Shown here in pieces: positions 17,028-26,257 of a stretch of DNA of 64,000 nucleotides. A program made the translations under genes and the position numbers. The DNA is from an uncultured Rhodopila sp. (lineage in GTDB: Bacteria; Pseudomonadota; Alphaproteobacteria; Acetobacterales; Acetobacteraceae), in the NCBI GenBank assembly GCA_903932145.1, contig CAIZFE010000035.1, forward strand, positions 1 to 64,000, in the 5' to 3' direction. Numbering within the stretch: position 1 is the stretch's first letter; every line of letters starts with the position of its first letter. The notes below the pieces were generated by a model. It searched no databases and was not told the DNA's origin. It saw only the letters and a list, made by a program, of their open reading frames with translations.

Positions 17028-18203
17028 TTACTTCAGCGCCCGTAACCGCGCCGGCACCTCGGCGATCGCATCCAGTCCCACGTTGGCGAAGGCCAGCCGC
17101 AGGTGCCGGTCCTGGCCCGGTCCGAAGAACGGACCCACCAGCGACAACAGGCCGCATTCCGTGGCCAGCGCCTCGCCGGTTGCCATGGCATCGCGCTCAC
17201 CTTCGGGGATGCGCAGATAGGCGAAGTAGGTACCGAGCGCGTCGATGCGCCAGTTTTGCAGTTGGCCGACGCCTTCGCGGAACAAACGGGCGCGTTCGGC
17301 GATGATGGCGCGGTTATTGGCTTTCCAGCCGTGCAAATTGTCGATCGCCCAGGTCAGGCCCGGTAACGGGCCGCGCGGCGGGCAGATCTGCATCGTGTCC
17401 AGCACCTTGTTCAGCTCGGTGCGCACCGCCGGGCCGCACGCCATGGCGCCGACGCGGTGGCCTGCCACGCAGTAGGCTTTCGAAAACGAATAGAGGTGGA
17501 CAATGCCATCTCGCCAATCCGGGTCCTGGAACAGGGTGTGCGGCGGCGAGGCGCTTTCCGGCAGGAAATCCCGATACGATTCATCCACGATCAGCCACAC
17601 CCCGCGTTCTTTGCACAGGGCGGCGAAGCGGGCGATCAACTCGGGCGGATAGATGGCTCCGGTCGGATTGTTGGGGCTGATCAGGACCAGGGCTCGGGTG
17701 CGCGGGGTCATCAGGGCGGCGGCTATTTCGGGGTCGGGGATGAAACCGTCCTCGGGGCGGCAGGGCAGCGGCAGCGGTTCCAGCCCCTGCATCGTCAGGG
17801 CCATGGCATTATTGAAATACCAGGGGACGGGCAGCATCACCTGGTCACCGGGCTCGCACAGCACTGTCATCGCCATGGTGAAAGCGAGGTTGGCGCCGGC
17901 GGTGATGGCCACGTCTCCGGCGCTCAGATCCGACTGGTAAACCCGGTTGATGTCGGCGGCCAGGGCGCTTCGCAGGGCCTCGTCGCCATCGATGGTGCCG
18001 TAGCGGGCCTGGATCGGATCGCCGGCGCCCTCGGCCAGGCGGGCCGCGAGTTCGGGGTGGGTCGGGTAACCCGGCACCGCCTGGGTCAGGTCGATGATCG
18101 GGCCGGCGCGGCCGTCATAACGGGCGGCCCAGCCTTTGGCGGTTGGGATCGGGGCGGCGACGGTCGCGCGAATGCGGGGGGAGAGCGGAAGGGACATGGC
18201 CAT
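17028..18203 (-). CDS. Class I/II PLP-dependent aminotransferase
   Basis: A 391-aa fold-type I aminotransferase. The PLP lysine is Lys242 in SFSKAYCVAGHRVG. Family segments NPTGAIYPPE and LIVDESYRDF are present. The frame extends upstream to 18317, but the extra 38 residues look non-coding and ATG 18203 (MAMSLPLSP) gives the family length. It would exchange an amino group between an amino acid and a 2-oxoacid. The substrate cannot be read from sequence. It converges on the catabolic operon and could supply 2-oxoacids to the Ior-type enzyme (weak inference). Confidence 0.85.
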   Translation of the reverse strand: MAMSLPLSPRIRATVAAPIPTAKGWAARYDGRAGPIIDLTQAVPGYPTHPELAARLAEGAGDPIQARYGTIDGDEALRSALAADINRVYQSDLSAGDVAITAGANLAFTMAMTVLCEPGDQVMLPVPWYFNNAMALTMQGLEPLPLPCRPEDGFIPDPEIAAALMTPRTRALVLISPNNPTGAIYPPELIARFAALCKERGVWLIVDESYRDFLPESASPPHTLFQDPDWRDGIVHLYSFSKAYCVAGHRVGAMACGPAVRTELNKVLDTMQICPPRGPLPGLTWAIDNLHGWKANNRAIIAERARLFREGVGQLQNWRIDALGTYFAYLRIPEGERDAMATGEALATECGLLSLVGPFFGPGQDRHLRLAFANVGLDAIAEVPARLRALK

Positions 18204-18305
18204 AGTCTGCCGGGATATTGCAAGGTCGTGAAGACCCGATGCCGCCCCTGGATGCCGGCCGCCCTTTGGTCCAGCATACGATGACGACCAACGGGAGAAG
18301 CAAAC

Positions 18306-19091
18306 ATGGCGCAACAACCCATTCGTTTCGAAGACGGCGGCGCCTACGAACGGGCGATGGGCGTTTGGAGCCAGATCGCCGGACAGGTTTTTCTCGACTG
18401 GCTGGCACCCGCACAGGGCTTACGATGGGTCGATGTCGGCTGCGGCAACGGCGCTTTCACCGAACTGCTGATGCAGGGTTATGCGCCGATGGAGGCTCAG
18501 GGCGTCGATCCCTCCGACGGACAAATCGCTTACGCTCGGACGCGGGCGGCGGCGCGGGGCGCTTCGTTCCAACTGGGCGACGCAATGGCGCTGCCGTTCG
18601 AGGCCGACCGGTTTGACGCCGCCGTCATGGCGCTGGTGATCTTCTTCGTGCCCGAACCGGCGCGGGGCGTCGCCGAGATGGCGCGGGTGGTGCGTCCGGG
18701 CGGCGCGGTCGCGGCCTATGCATGGGACATGGAAGGCGGCGGCTTTCCGTTCGAACCGATCCAGGCCGAACTGCGGGCCATGGGTATCACGCCGACGCTG
18801 CCGCCGAGTGCTGATGCGTCCCGGGTGGAGGTGATGCGGGAGCTTTGGACGGGCGCGGGACTGGAGGCGATTGAGACGCGTGCCATCTCGGTGCAGCGTA
18901 GCTTCACGGATTTCGAGGATTTCTGGAGTGCGAGTACCGGGCTTGGGATGAAACCGATGCTCGCGTCGTGGTCGCCCGCAGACGTCGAACAGCTCAAGGA
19001 CCGGGTGCGGGCCCGGATCGGTGTAGAGGGCAACGGACCGGTGGTTCGGCAGGCCCGCGCCAACGCGATCAAGGGGCGCGTGCCGGAGTAG
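18306..19091 (+). CDS. Class I SAM-dependent methyltransferase (UbiE-like)
   Basis: A 261-aa methyltransferase with SAM motif I VDVGCGNGAFTELL near residues 39-52, the acidic motif II region GVDPSDGQI, and the post-motif segment LPFEADRFDAAVMALVIFFV. The start at ATG 18306 is preceded by gggagaagcaaac. It is divergent from the aminotransferase with about 100 bases between starts. It most resembles the broad UbiE/small-molecule group; no substrate is indicated by context. Confidence 0.82.
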   Translation: MAQQPIRFEDGGAYERAMGVWSQIAGQVFLDWLAPAQGLRWVDVGCGNGAFTELLMQGYAPMEAQGVDPSDGQIAYARTRAAARGASFQLGDAMALPFEADRFDAAVMALVIFFVPEPARGVAEMARVVRPGGAVAAYAWDMEGGGFPFEPIQAELRAMGITPTLPPSADASRVEVMRELWTGAGLEAIETRAISVQRSFTDFEDFWSASTGLGMKPMLASWSPADVEQLKDRVRARIGVEGNGPVVRQARANAIKGRVPE

Positions 19092-19265
19092 GTAGGCGCA
19101 TCAACCGGTCCGTGTTCGAGGCGAATGGGTACCGGCGAAAGAATATCTGTTCGCGATGCAGTCCGGGGCATGCGGGTTGTCGGCATTGAAGGCGCGGGCA
19201 ACACCGAAAATGCACGGTTCCGGGATGAATTTCGTGCGGGACCGTGCTATGTTGGGTGCTGGATC

Positions 19266-19490
19266 ATGGGAGGTCTCATGGACGGTGTTGCGATCGAACC
19301 CGGGGCGAAGATCAGCACCGCGGAGATGGGGCGTCGTCGACGGGCATTGCGTCAGGCCGACGCAAGCAATCGTCTTGAGGGGCAATATCGCAGCGCGGCG
19401 AGTGAGCCGATTTTCGAAGCGTTCGTCCGCGGCGAGATCGAATACGAGGACATTCTGCCTCGCCTGAAAGCCATCCATCATCATCCCTGA
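19266..19490 (+). CDS. VbhA-like antitoxin (Fic inhibitor), orphan
   Basis: A 74-aa protein (alternative start ATG 19278). The segment RRRALRQADASNRLEGQ matches the VbhA antitoxin helix of Bartonella and holds the Fic-inhibitory motif (S/T)xxxE(G/N) as Ser34, Glu38 and Gly39. The tail EAFVRGEIEYEDILPRLKA also fits the VbhA family. In class I Fic systems the Glu blocks ATP in the toxin's active site. No Fic domain (HPFxxGNGR) is encoded anywhere in this window, so the antitoxin appears solitary or acts on a distant partner. Confidence 0.72.
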   Translation: MGGLMDGVAIEPGAKISTAEMGRRRRALRQADASNRLEGQYRSAASEPIFEAFVRGEIEYEDILPRLKAIHHHP

Positions 19491-19578
19491 GCTGATAGCA
19501 ATATGAAATAGTTTTATCGCGGGTCAATGGCTTACACACGCTCCTTGGCCAATGGCCGCACCTCGCGTGACCCGATCT

Positions 19579-20157
19579 CTAATCCGCGGAGACGGTTCGG
19601 TTGACCTCTGCAACAACACCGCCGTAAACCTCTGCCAGCGGCAGTTCGATACCAATCTCCGGCAGCTGCAGGATCGCATTGGGGCCGGCAACAATCTCCG
19701 ACAACCAATCCTCTCCCCGCCGGGCAAAGACAATCGCCGCGACCCGGGTCTGTTGCAGGATAATGTATCGCTGGATCGACGGCGTGGCCCGATAGTCCGC
19801 GTTCTTATCGATCAGGTCGGTGCTGGCGGTCCCGTCGCTCAGAACCTCAAACACCACCACCGGGTTATCTACAATTATCGCGGTCGGCGGCACCGGCTGG
19901 CACACCACGAAGGCGTCGGGGTAGCGTCCTTTTCCGTCCACAACGATTTTCACATTCGGGCCGTAGGGGCGGCAGGGCTTCCCTGCCAGCCGGTTATCCA
20001 GAGCCTTTTGCAGATTGAAGGTGATCCGGTCGTGCCCGGCCGTTCCCCCGGTCATGGCGACCGGTGCGAACCCATCGAATTCGTAGCGCAGCTCCTGCTG
20101 GTCCTCCCACGCGAGGAACTCGGCCAGCGTCATCGGCTTTTCCAGGGCAACGCTCAT
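19579..20157 (-). CDS. Uma2-family (DUF820) restriction-like endonuclease
   Basis: A 192-aa PD-(D/E)xK-fold protein. MTLAEFLAWEDQQELRYEF is the typical opening; catalytic-site segments are YPDAFVVC and FEVLSDGTASTDLIDK. Uma2 proteins are very common in cyanobacteria and many soil bacteria, usually as solitary genes, and their cellular role is unknown. It starts at ATG 20157 and converges with the VbhA-like gene. Confidence 0.8.
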   Translation of the reverse strand: MSVALEKPMTLAEFLAWEDQQELRYEFDGFAPVAMTGGTAGHDRITFNLQKALDNRLAGKPCRPYGPNVKIVVDGKGRYPDAFVVCQPVPPTAIIVDNPVVVFEVLSDGTASTDLIDKNADYRATPSIQRYIILQQTRVAAIVFARRGEDWLSEIVAGPNAILQLPEIGIELPLAEVYGGVVAEVNRTVSAD

Positions 20158-20766
20158 GTCAAGACCTCTAGCACGGCTGAAGCCGCCACTCCAGCTTCAC
20201 GACCTCGACCACCGGGGCATTTGCATTTCAAATACTGGTCCGGCGACGGCACGTTATGAAGCGGCCGAAGGACGCGCTTTTTTTTGAAGGCGGATCAACG
20301 CGCCGCCACCCAACCGGAATTCTCCGAGTATAGAAGTACCAGGAGAACCGCATTTGGCCGGCAAACCGCGACCGGACAACACCTTCGGTCTTATCTCGCT
20401 ACGGATTGGGCATCGAACCTCGGTGGATACGGCCCCGGCGCGCGCGGTGCCGGGGCGGCGCCTGGCCGATCTATCGGTCAAAGAATCAATGATATCAAGG
20501 ATATCAAATGATAAGATTCGGGGGCGAGCGGTCCACGGTCATCATTTGCCATCCTTGATATCATTGACTCCTGATCACTTGATTGCTTGCTGATCGCGAC
20601 ACAACGTCCTGGTTAGAGCACGCCTCGAGGCAAGCGGGCCCGGGACACGATCCCCTGCAGGTTTGAACCCTCAGATGCGATAGCCCGGCCTCGGCCACTG
20701 CCTCACCATCAGAAAACCCCCATCAGTAGGCTGCGAAACAGTCACGAGGACACCAGAACGCGCGGG
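20158..20766. other. 609-base gap with an inverted repeat and no clear gene
   Basis: I see no recognised protein here. A T8 run lies at 20278-20285. A possible 79-aa frame starts at TTG 20354 with AGGAG eight bases upstream, but its product resembles nothing I know. The notable structure is the 17-base inverted repeat annotated separately. A tRNA-like string near 20607-20675 does not fold as a tRNA. Confidence 0.5.
20486..20567. repeat. 17-base perfect inverted repeat with 48-base loop
   Basis: Bases 20486-20502 (tcaatgatatcaaggat) and 20551-20567 (atccttgatatcattga) are exact inverted copies. Each arm itself contains the palindrome gatatc. The AT-rich arms stand out from the GC-rich surroundings. 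Possible roles are a recombination end, a protein-binding site or a decayed mobile-element terminus; nothing in the sequence decides. Confidence 0.7.
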
Positions 20767-21762
20767 CTACACCGGCAGCCGCATCAGCCGGTCCGCATTG
20801 CCGTGGGCGATCTTCGCGCGATCGGCCGTGGACACCGGCAGCGCGTCCAGAAACGCCCTCGCCCGCGCATTCGAGGCGAACGGGTAATCGACCGAGAACA
20901 GGATGCGGTCCACGCCGAACGTCATCAGCGCCGCCATGAACGGGACCATCGTGAAGAATCCGCTGGTCGTCAGCCATACCTGATCCACCAGGGTTTGTTT
21001 GACCGTGCGCGACAGGTGGGATTTCGCCTCGTTCGCGGTGGTTTCGTCGATACGGTCCAGCATGAAGGGCAGCGCCTCGCCCATATGGCCGATGACGATC
21101 TTCAGGCGCGGGTGGCGGTCGAGGGCGCCGCTGAGGACCAGGCGCAGCGTGTGGATCGCGGTCTCGGCGTGCCAGCCCCAGGCGGCCTGCGTCATGATGA
21201 AGCCGAAATTGCCGGGCAGGTTGCTGTAGTAGGCGTCGCGAACGGGATGCACCGGGATGCCGGGGTGGATGTAGATCGGCAGGTCCAACGCTTCCGCGCG
21301 CGCCAGGATCGGCTCGAACATCGGGTCGTCGAGGAAGCGGCCGTCGGTGGCGCCGTTCACCAGCACGCCATGGAAGCCGAGGTCTTCGACACAGCGTTGC
21401 AGTTCGTCAGCCGCGGCTTCGGGGGCGAGCATGGGAAGATGGGCGAAGCCTCGGTAGCGGTCGGGGTGGCGGGCGCAGGCTTCGGCCAGCGCGTCGTTGT
21501 AGGCGCGGGCCATGGCGATGCCAGGTTGCCCCGGCACAAGATCGGCGCCGGGGCCGGCCACCGAGAGCACCTGCACGGTGATCCCGCTGGCGTCCATGTC
21601 CGCAAGGCGGGCGTCGCCGAGGTCGGCGAGCTCATTGCGTTTGATGGTCTGGCCCCAGACAACGCCGGGGCCTGGAAAGCCACGGCGGGCGATGGCGTCG
21701 GGGGCGATGCCGGCGACGATGCGGGGGACGGTGAAGTGTTCTTCCAGGGCGACGATGCGCAT
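20767..21762 (-). CDS. Amidohydrolase_2 family protein (ACMSD/resorcylate decarboxylase type)
   Basis: A 331-aa TIM-barrel metal enzyme. Metal-site features: EEHF near residue 8 (ExH form), His in IYIHPGIPVH, His in IGHMGEALPFMLDR, and Asp in FSVDYPFASN. Members of this subfamily are usually non-oxidative decarboxylases of aromatic or muconate acids rather than amidohydrolases. ATG 21762 starts 132 bases from the divergent gene at 21895, with a palindromic operator between. It may handle a product of the catabolic operon 4 kb upstream (inference). Confidence 0.85.
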   Translation of the reverse strand: MRIVALEEHFTVPRIVAGIAPDAIARRGFPGPGVVWGQTIKRNELADLGDARLADMDASGITVQVLSVAGPGADLVPGQPGIAMARAYNDALAEACARHPDRYRGFAHLPMLAPEAAADELQRCVEDLGFHGVLVNGATDGRFLDDPMFEPILARAEALDLPIYIHPGIPVHPVRDAYYSNLPGNFGFIMTQAAWGWHAETAIHTLRLVLSGALDRHPRLKIVIGHMGEALPFMLDRIDETTANEAKSHLSRTVKQTLVDQVWLTTSGFFTMVPFMAALMTFGVDRILFSVDYPFASNARARAFLDALPVSTADRAKIAHGNADRLMRLPV

Positions 21763-21859
21763 TTTTGTTTGCTCCCGTGTTGATCGGGCGGGAGCGTGGC
21801 ATGGCGCGGGCGGCTTGGCGATATCGGTGGCTCAGGGTCTCAGGGCATGCACGCGAGTG

Positions 21860-21888
21860 TTGACATATAATAACTAACATGTTAGTAA
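21860..21888 (+). promoter_or_regulatory. Promoter with embedded 14-base palindromic operator
   Basis: TTGACA at 21860-21865 and TAGTAA at 21883-21888 are 17 bases apart. The spacer and the start of the -10 hold the perfect palindrome ACTAACATGTTAGT (21873-21886). A bound dimer would cover the promoter. The predicted transcription start, about 7 bases after the -10, falls on or next to the ATG at 21895, so the message may be leaderless. TetR- or MarR-type operators look like this; the regulator is unknown. Confidence 0.55.
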
Positions 21889-21894
21889 AAATGC

Positions 21895-22728
21895 ATGGAG
21901 CACACGGCGCCACCCTTGACGCGGCCTGCCACGACCGATCCCACACAGGGCCGGGCCGGCCGCACCGTGCCAGAACGCCTGGCCGCCTTGCTGCATGTCG
22001 TCCGCGTCTTGCTTGGTCACGGCCGCCGCCTCGCCGAAACCGTCCCGCATCGCATCGCCGATGTGGAATTCGCCATCGTGGCCGGGGTCTGCGGTACCTA
22101 CACAATGCCGACCATCCTCGTCCGATTACAACGCGGCATCCTGCGCGCCATGGCGTTGGAGCGTTACTTGCTCGCCCGCGCCGCAAAAGGCCGCGAGATC
22201 GGATTCGTTTACTACAAGGACCCGCGTGAGCGCATGCCGGCCAAGCCGGCAGCGAAACCGCGCGAGGGGGAGCCGGCTTCCGGAGAGGCGGCCAGTGAAG
22301 GCCCGGGTGGCCGGGCCAAGCCGGGCGATGACGAAAGGGCGCCCAAGCGTCCCTCGTTCGATCCGGACGATCTCCGAATCCCCACACCGGAGGAACTCGA
22401 CGCCGAGGTGCGCCGCCGGCCGGTCGGCCGCACCATCCTGTCTATCTGTATGGACCTCGCGGTCATCCCCGGGTTCTGCACCGGCCCATTCTGGAACCAG
22501 ATATCCGACACGCTCATGAACTACGGCGGCAGCTTCACCACGCTGTTTAAAATGCGGGAACACCGCGCGACATCGTTTCAGAAAGAGCGAGACAAAAAGC
22601 CGGACACCTGGGGCTTTGCCTGGAGGCACCCGCCGCTGGAGACGGTTCGCCAGGTGCTTGGGTACCTGATCGGCGAGGCGCCCATTGTGGATCCGCCCGG
22701 CCCGCTTCTGGCCACAGCTCCTCCCTGA
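21895..22728 (+). CDS. Protein of unknown function, 277 aa
   Basis: I do not recognise a domain. The N-terminal about 100 residues are helical and Arg/Leu-rich (VPERLAALLHVVRVLLGHGRRLAETVP). Residues about 117-165 are low-complexity, charged and Pro-rich. The C-terminal part has FDPDDLRIPTPEELDAEVRRRPVGRTI and a conserved-looking Cys/Trp segment (GFCTGPFWNQI). The linker includes EGPGGRAKPGDDE, encoded by a copy of the dispersed palindromic repeat (22301-22333), so the element has been absorbed into the frame. It has no ribosome site, in keeping with a leaderless start. Confidence 0.7.
   Translation: MEHTAPPLTRPATTDPTQGRAGRTVPERLAALLHVVRVLLGHGRRLAETVPHRIADVEFAIVAGVCGTYTMPTILVRLQRGILRAMALERYLLARAAKGREIGFVYYKDPRERMPAKPAAKPREGEPASGEAASEGPGGRAKPGDDERAPKRPSFDPDDLRIPTPEELDAEVRRRPVGRTILSICMDLAVIPGFCTGPFWNQISDTLMNYGGSFTTLFKMREHRATSFQKERDKKPDTWGFAWRHPPLETVRQVLGYLIGEAPIVDPPGPLLATAPP
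22301..22333 (+). repeat. Dispersed palindromic repeat inside a coding frame
   Basis: The bases gcccgggtggccgggccaag followed by ccgggcgatgacg match the arm of the element at 1-141. The copy is in frame in the 277-aa gene and encodes part of its low-complexity linker. Confidence 0.65.
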
Positions 22729-22913
22729 CTCCCATCTTCCCGGACATGCGTCGCACCCTCTGATTCCGGGGACGTGTTCGGCGCGCCCGGTCAATGGTGA
22801 GCTTTCTTCCCGCCAGGCGGCTGAACCGAACCACCATCCGGATTGGACCGCCCTGGTCATGTTCAGAATGTTACGGCGTTTCGCAGTTCGCACGTTCACC
22901 CGACTGCCCCGGG

Positions 22914-23265
22914 TCAAGGTCCGGACGGAGGGCGGTTCAAACTCCCTCGGAGTTTGTCATCCAATCCGTCGATATCGTCCTCAACGACATCCCAGATACG
23001 GCGTGTATTGGTGCGGAAATATTCGTGGACGATCCTGTCGCGGGTTCCGGCGATCGCCCGCCATGGAATGTCCGGGTTAGGCCGCTTTGAACGCTGGACC
23101 GATGTTCTTTGCGGCCGCTCCGATGACCGCAATCGAGTAGAGGACTGATCTCACGATCGCTGGCCGGGCCGAGAACGCGGCGAAGTCCATGGTTGCCGTG
23201 TCGGCACGGATGTCGGCCACAGCCGAGAGGATATCCTGGATCCATTCGCGGTCACTGCGCGCCAT
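22914..23265 (-). pseudogene. hepT: HepT-type toxin gene broken by a 1-base frameshift
   Basis: The first frame (ATG 23265 to stop 23077) encodes a normal HepT N-terminus (MARSDREWIQDILSAVADI..., then IGAAAKNIGPAFKAA). The rest of the protein continues in another frame: NPDIPWRAIAGTRDRIVHEYF and WDVVEDDIDGL, with the catalytic RX4HXY motif (RDRIVHEY). On the minus strand the junction reads GCC-TAAC-CCG; removing one T gives GCC AAC CCG and restores one frame. The toxin is therefore probably inactive unless ribosomes shift. The start overlaps the mntA stop as in intact modules. Confidence 0.8.
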
Positions 23266-23570
23266 CAGAAGATGGCCACGTGCTCAAGCTCGAACGTCGC
23301 GCGTACCGTTGGGCGAAAGCTATCGATCTCCCCCAGATCGACCCGGCGGTGCAGGGTATCTTCCAGAAAAAGGCGGGTCTCTTCCATGCGGATCAAGGAG
23401 AAAGAGCGGCCGGGTTCGATTTCCACGGCGATGTCCACGTCACTGTCAGGGCGATCCTCGGCACGGACAACCGACCCGAACACCGACAAATGACGCACAC
23501 CGCGGCGGCGGAGTTCGGGTTCTTGCTTCGCGAGTTGCAGGCGCACATCGTCGAGCGCGTTCGCGGTCAT
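23265..23570 (-). CDS. mntA: MntA-type nucleotidyltransferase antitoxin
   Basis: A protein of about 101 aa (from ATG 23570; an upstream ATG at 23600 would add 10 residues). The minimal nucleotidyltransferase motif GSx10DxD is seen as FGSVVRAEDRPDSDVDIAV. MntA proteins add AMP to a Tyr of HepT and so switch the toxin off. The neighbour HepT frame is shifted, so this antitoxin may no longer have a local target. A second HepT/MntA module lies at 39853-40640. Confidence 0.82.
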   Translation of the reverse strand: MTANALDDVRLQLAKQEPELRRRGVRHLSVFGSVVRAEDRPDSDVDIAVEIEPGRSFSLIRMEETRLFLEDTLHRRVDLGEIDSFRPTVRATFELEHVAIF

Positions 23571-23660
23571 GGGATCCACCCTGGTTCGAACTGCGCTCAT
23601 AATTAGGCGAGTCGGGCCGGAGGTGCCAAAGGATCCTTTTTCCGCATCGACGAACCACGT

Positions 23661-24922
23661 CTATGGCGCGGTCTCGTCCAGCTTCAGGACCTCACCGGCC
23701 AGATACAGGCTGCCGCAGATCAATACGCGAGCCGGTGAGGCATCGCGCGGAATGTCACGTAGCGCATCGGCAACCCTGGGGCCGGGTCTGGCCAGACCGC
23801 CGGACGCGGCCACGATCGACTCCACCGGCAACGCCGAGTGTTGGTCCGGCTCCCGCACCGCCCACACGGTCGAGGCCACCGGCAGCAACGGCCGCAAGAA
23901 TTCGGCGGAATCCTTCGCCTGTTTCATGCCGACGATCAGATGGACCGGGCGGTCGCCCCAGCCCTTCAGGTGTTGCGCCAGGACGACCCCGGCGCCGGGA
24001 TTGTGACCGCCGTCCAGCCACAACTCCCAATCCGGCGGCAGCATCGCGGCCAAACGCCCATGCAGTTGTTGCAGGCGGGCTGGCCACTCGGCGCGCGCCA
24101 GGCCGGATTCGTGGAATGGCAGGCCGGCGGCGCGCAGGGCGGTGATGGCGATTCCCGCGTTGTCCTGCTGGAACAGACCAGGCAGCGACGGCGCCGGCGC
24201 TTCGATGGTTGCCGACGCGTCGGCATAGCGAAAACCTCCGGCCAACGGCTCGATATCCCAGTCCCGGCCACGCAGCCGCACCGGCGTGCCGAGAGCCTCG
24301 GCGTGGTCGAGCAGAATGCGGCGGACGTCGTCGGGTTGCGCGCCGATCGCCACCGGCACACCGGGTTTCATGATCCCGGCTTTTTCCGCCGCGATGATCT
24401 CCACCGTCGGACCCAGCAGCTCGCGGTGGTCGAGCGAGATGGAGGTGATGGCACAGGCGGCGGGGTTGCCGATGACGTTGGTGGCGTCGCCTCGGCCGCC
24501 CAGCCCGACCTCCAGGACGCACAGATCGGCCGGGGTCGCGGCGAACAGGTCGAACGCGGTGGCGGTGATGACCTCGAACACCGTGATCGGGGCGTTGGCG
24601 TTGATCCGCTCGATCCGCTCCATCGCGGCCAACAGTTGCTCGTCCGACACCAATGCCCCGGCGACGCGGATGCGTTCGTTAAAGCGCACCAGATGCGGCG
24701 AGGTATAGACGTGAACGCGCAACCCGGCCGCCTCGGCCATCGCCCGGACGAAGGCGCAGGTGCTGCCTTTGCCGTTGGTGCCGGCGACGTGGATGATCGG
24801 CGGCAGCATGCGTTCGGGCGATCCCAGCCGTTCCAGCAGAACCCGCAGCCTGTCCAGGCTGAGGTCGATCAGCCGTGGATGCAGCAGCGCGAGGCGGTCG
24901 GCGATCTGGTCGATCTGGTCGT

Positions 24923-24926
<4 letters not shown>
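23661..24926 (-). CDS. folC: Folylpolyglutamate synthase/dihydrofolate synthase
   Basis: A 421-aa Mur-ligase-family enzyme that joins Glu to dihydropteroate and lengthens folate polyglutamates in the cytoplasm. The ATP loop AGTNGKGST is at residues 48-56. Further family segments are SPHLVRFNERI, FEVITATAFDLFA and LEVGLGGRGDATNV. Its ATG overlaps the accD stop by 4 bases, the usual accD-folC arrangement of alphaproteobacteria, which supports both assignments. Confidence 0.95.
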
Positions 24927-25789
<863 letters not shown>

Positions 25790-25972
25790 GCGCGCGTGGA
25801 TAGCGGGGGCCGGTTCGGGGGGCAAGCACGAGGCCCGGGGTCAGGCGTGTTTTTATGCTATTCCGGGCCAAGGAGGGGTCTGGCGGCTGGCAAGATCGTC
25901 GATGTCTCTGTTCAAAAAGGCCGGCGTAACCGTGAAAGTGCGGTCGTCCTGGCTGCGCGGGACTTTTGGACC

Positions 25973-26257
25973 ATGAACGATACGCTGAAAGGTTGCTCGC
26001 TGACCGACGTTCTGGAGCGGCTGGAGAAGGGCAAGATCGGGCACCGCGCGGCGATGGAGTGGCTGAATGTCTCCAGCTACGACGATTTGGTGGAGATCAC
26101 GCATGTCAACGGCCGGCTAATGCCGGGGCACCAGCCGATGCGGGTTTCGGCGGAGACGCGGGCACTGGTGCGATCGATTTTCCGGCCAGCGCCGTGGTCC
26201 GCGATCAGTCGCGCACGATCGGGCAGGTGTCGTCCTTCGCCCAGTCGCCGAAGCTGA
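25973..26257 (+). CDS. Small protein of unknown function, 94 aa
   Basis: MNDTLKGCSLTDVLERLEKG opens a plausible helical protein; the next part includes AAMEWLNVSSYDDLVEITHVNG and RVSAETRALVRSIF. I do not recognise a family. The last about 18 residues overlap the end of the rhodanese gene on the other strand and become Arg/Ser-rich, so the true end may have been altered or the frame may be partly spurious. It is divergent from accD. Confidence 0.4.
   Translation: MNDTLKGCSLTDVLERLEKGKIGHRAAMEWLNVSSYDDLVEITHVNGRLMPGHQPMRVSAETRALVRSIFRPAPWSAISRARSGRCRPSPSRRS

Noticed and set aside
20600-20680. tRNA-like strings (tggttagagca and caggtttgaaccct)
   Set aside because: The D-stem and acceptor stem do not pair and no proper anticodon arm forms, so I do not call a tRNA or tRNA fragment.
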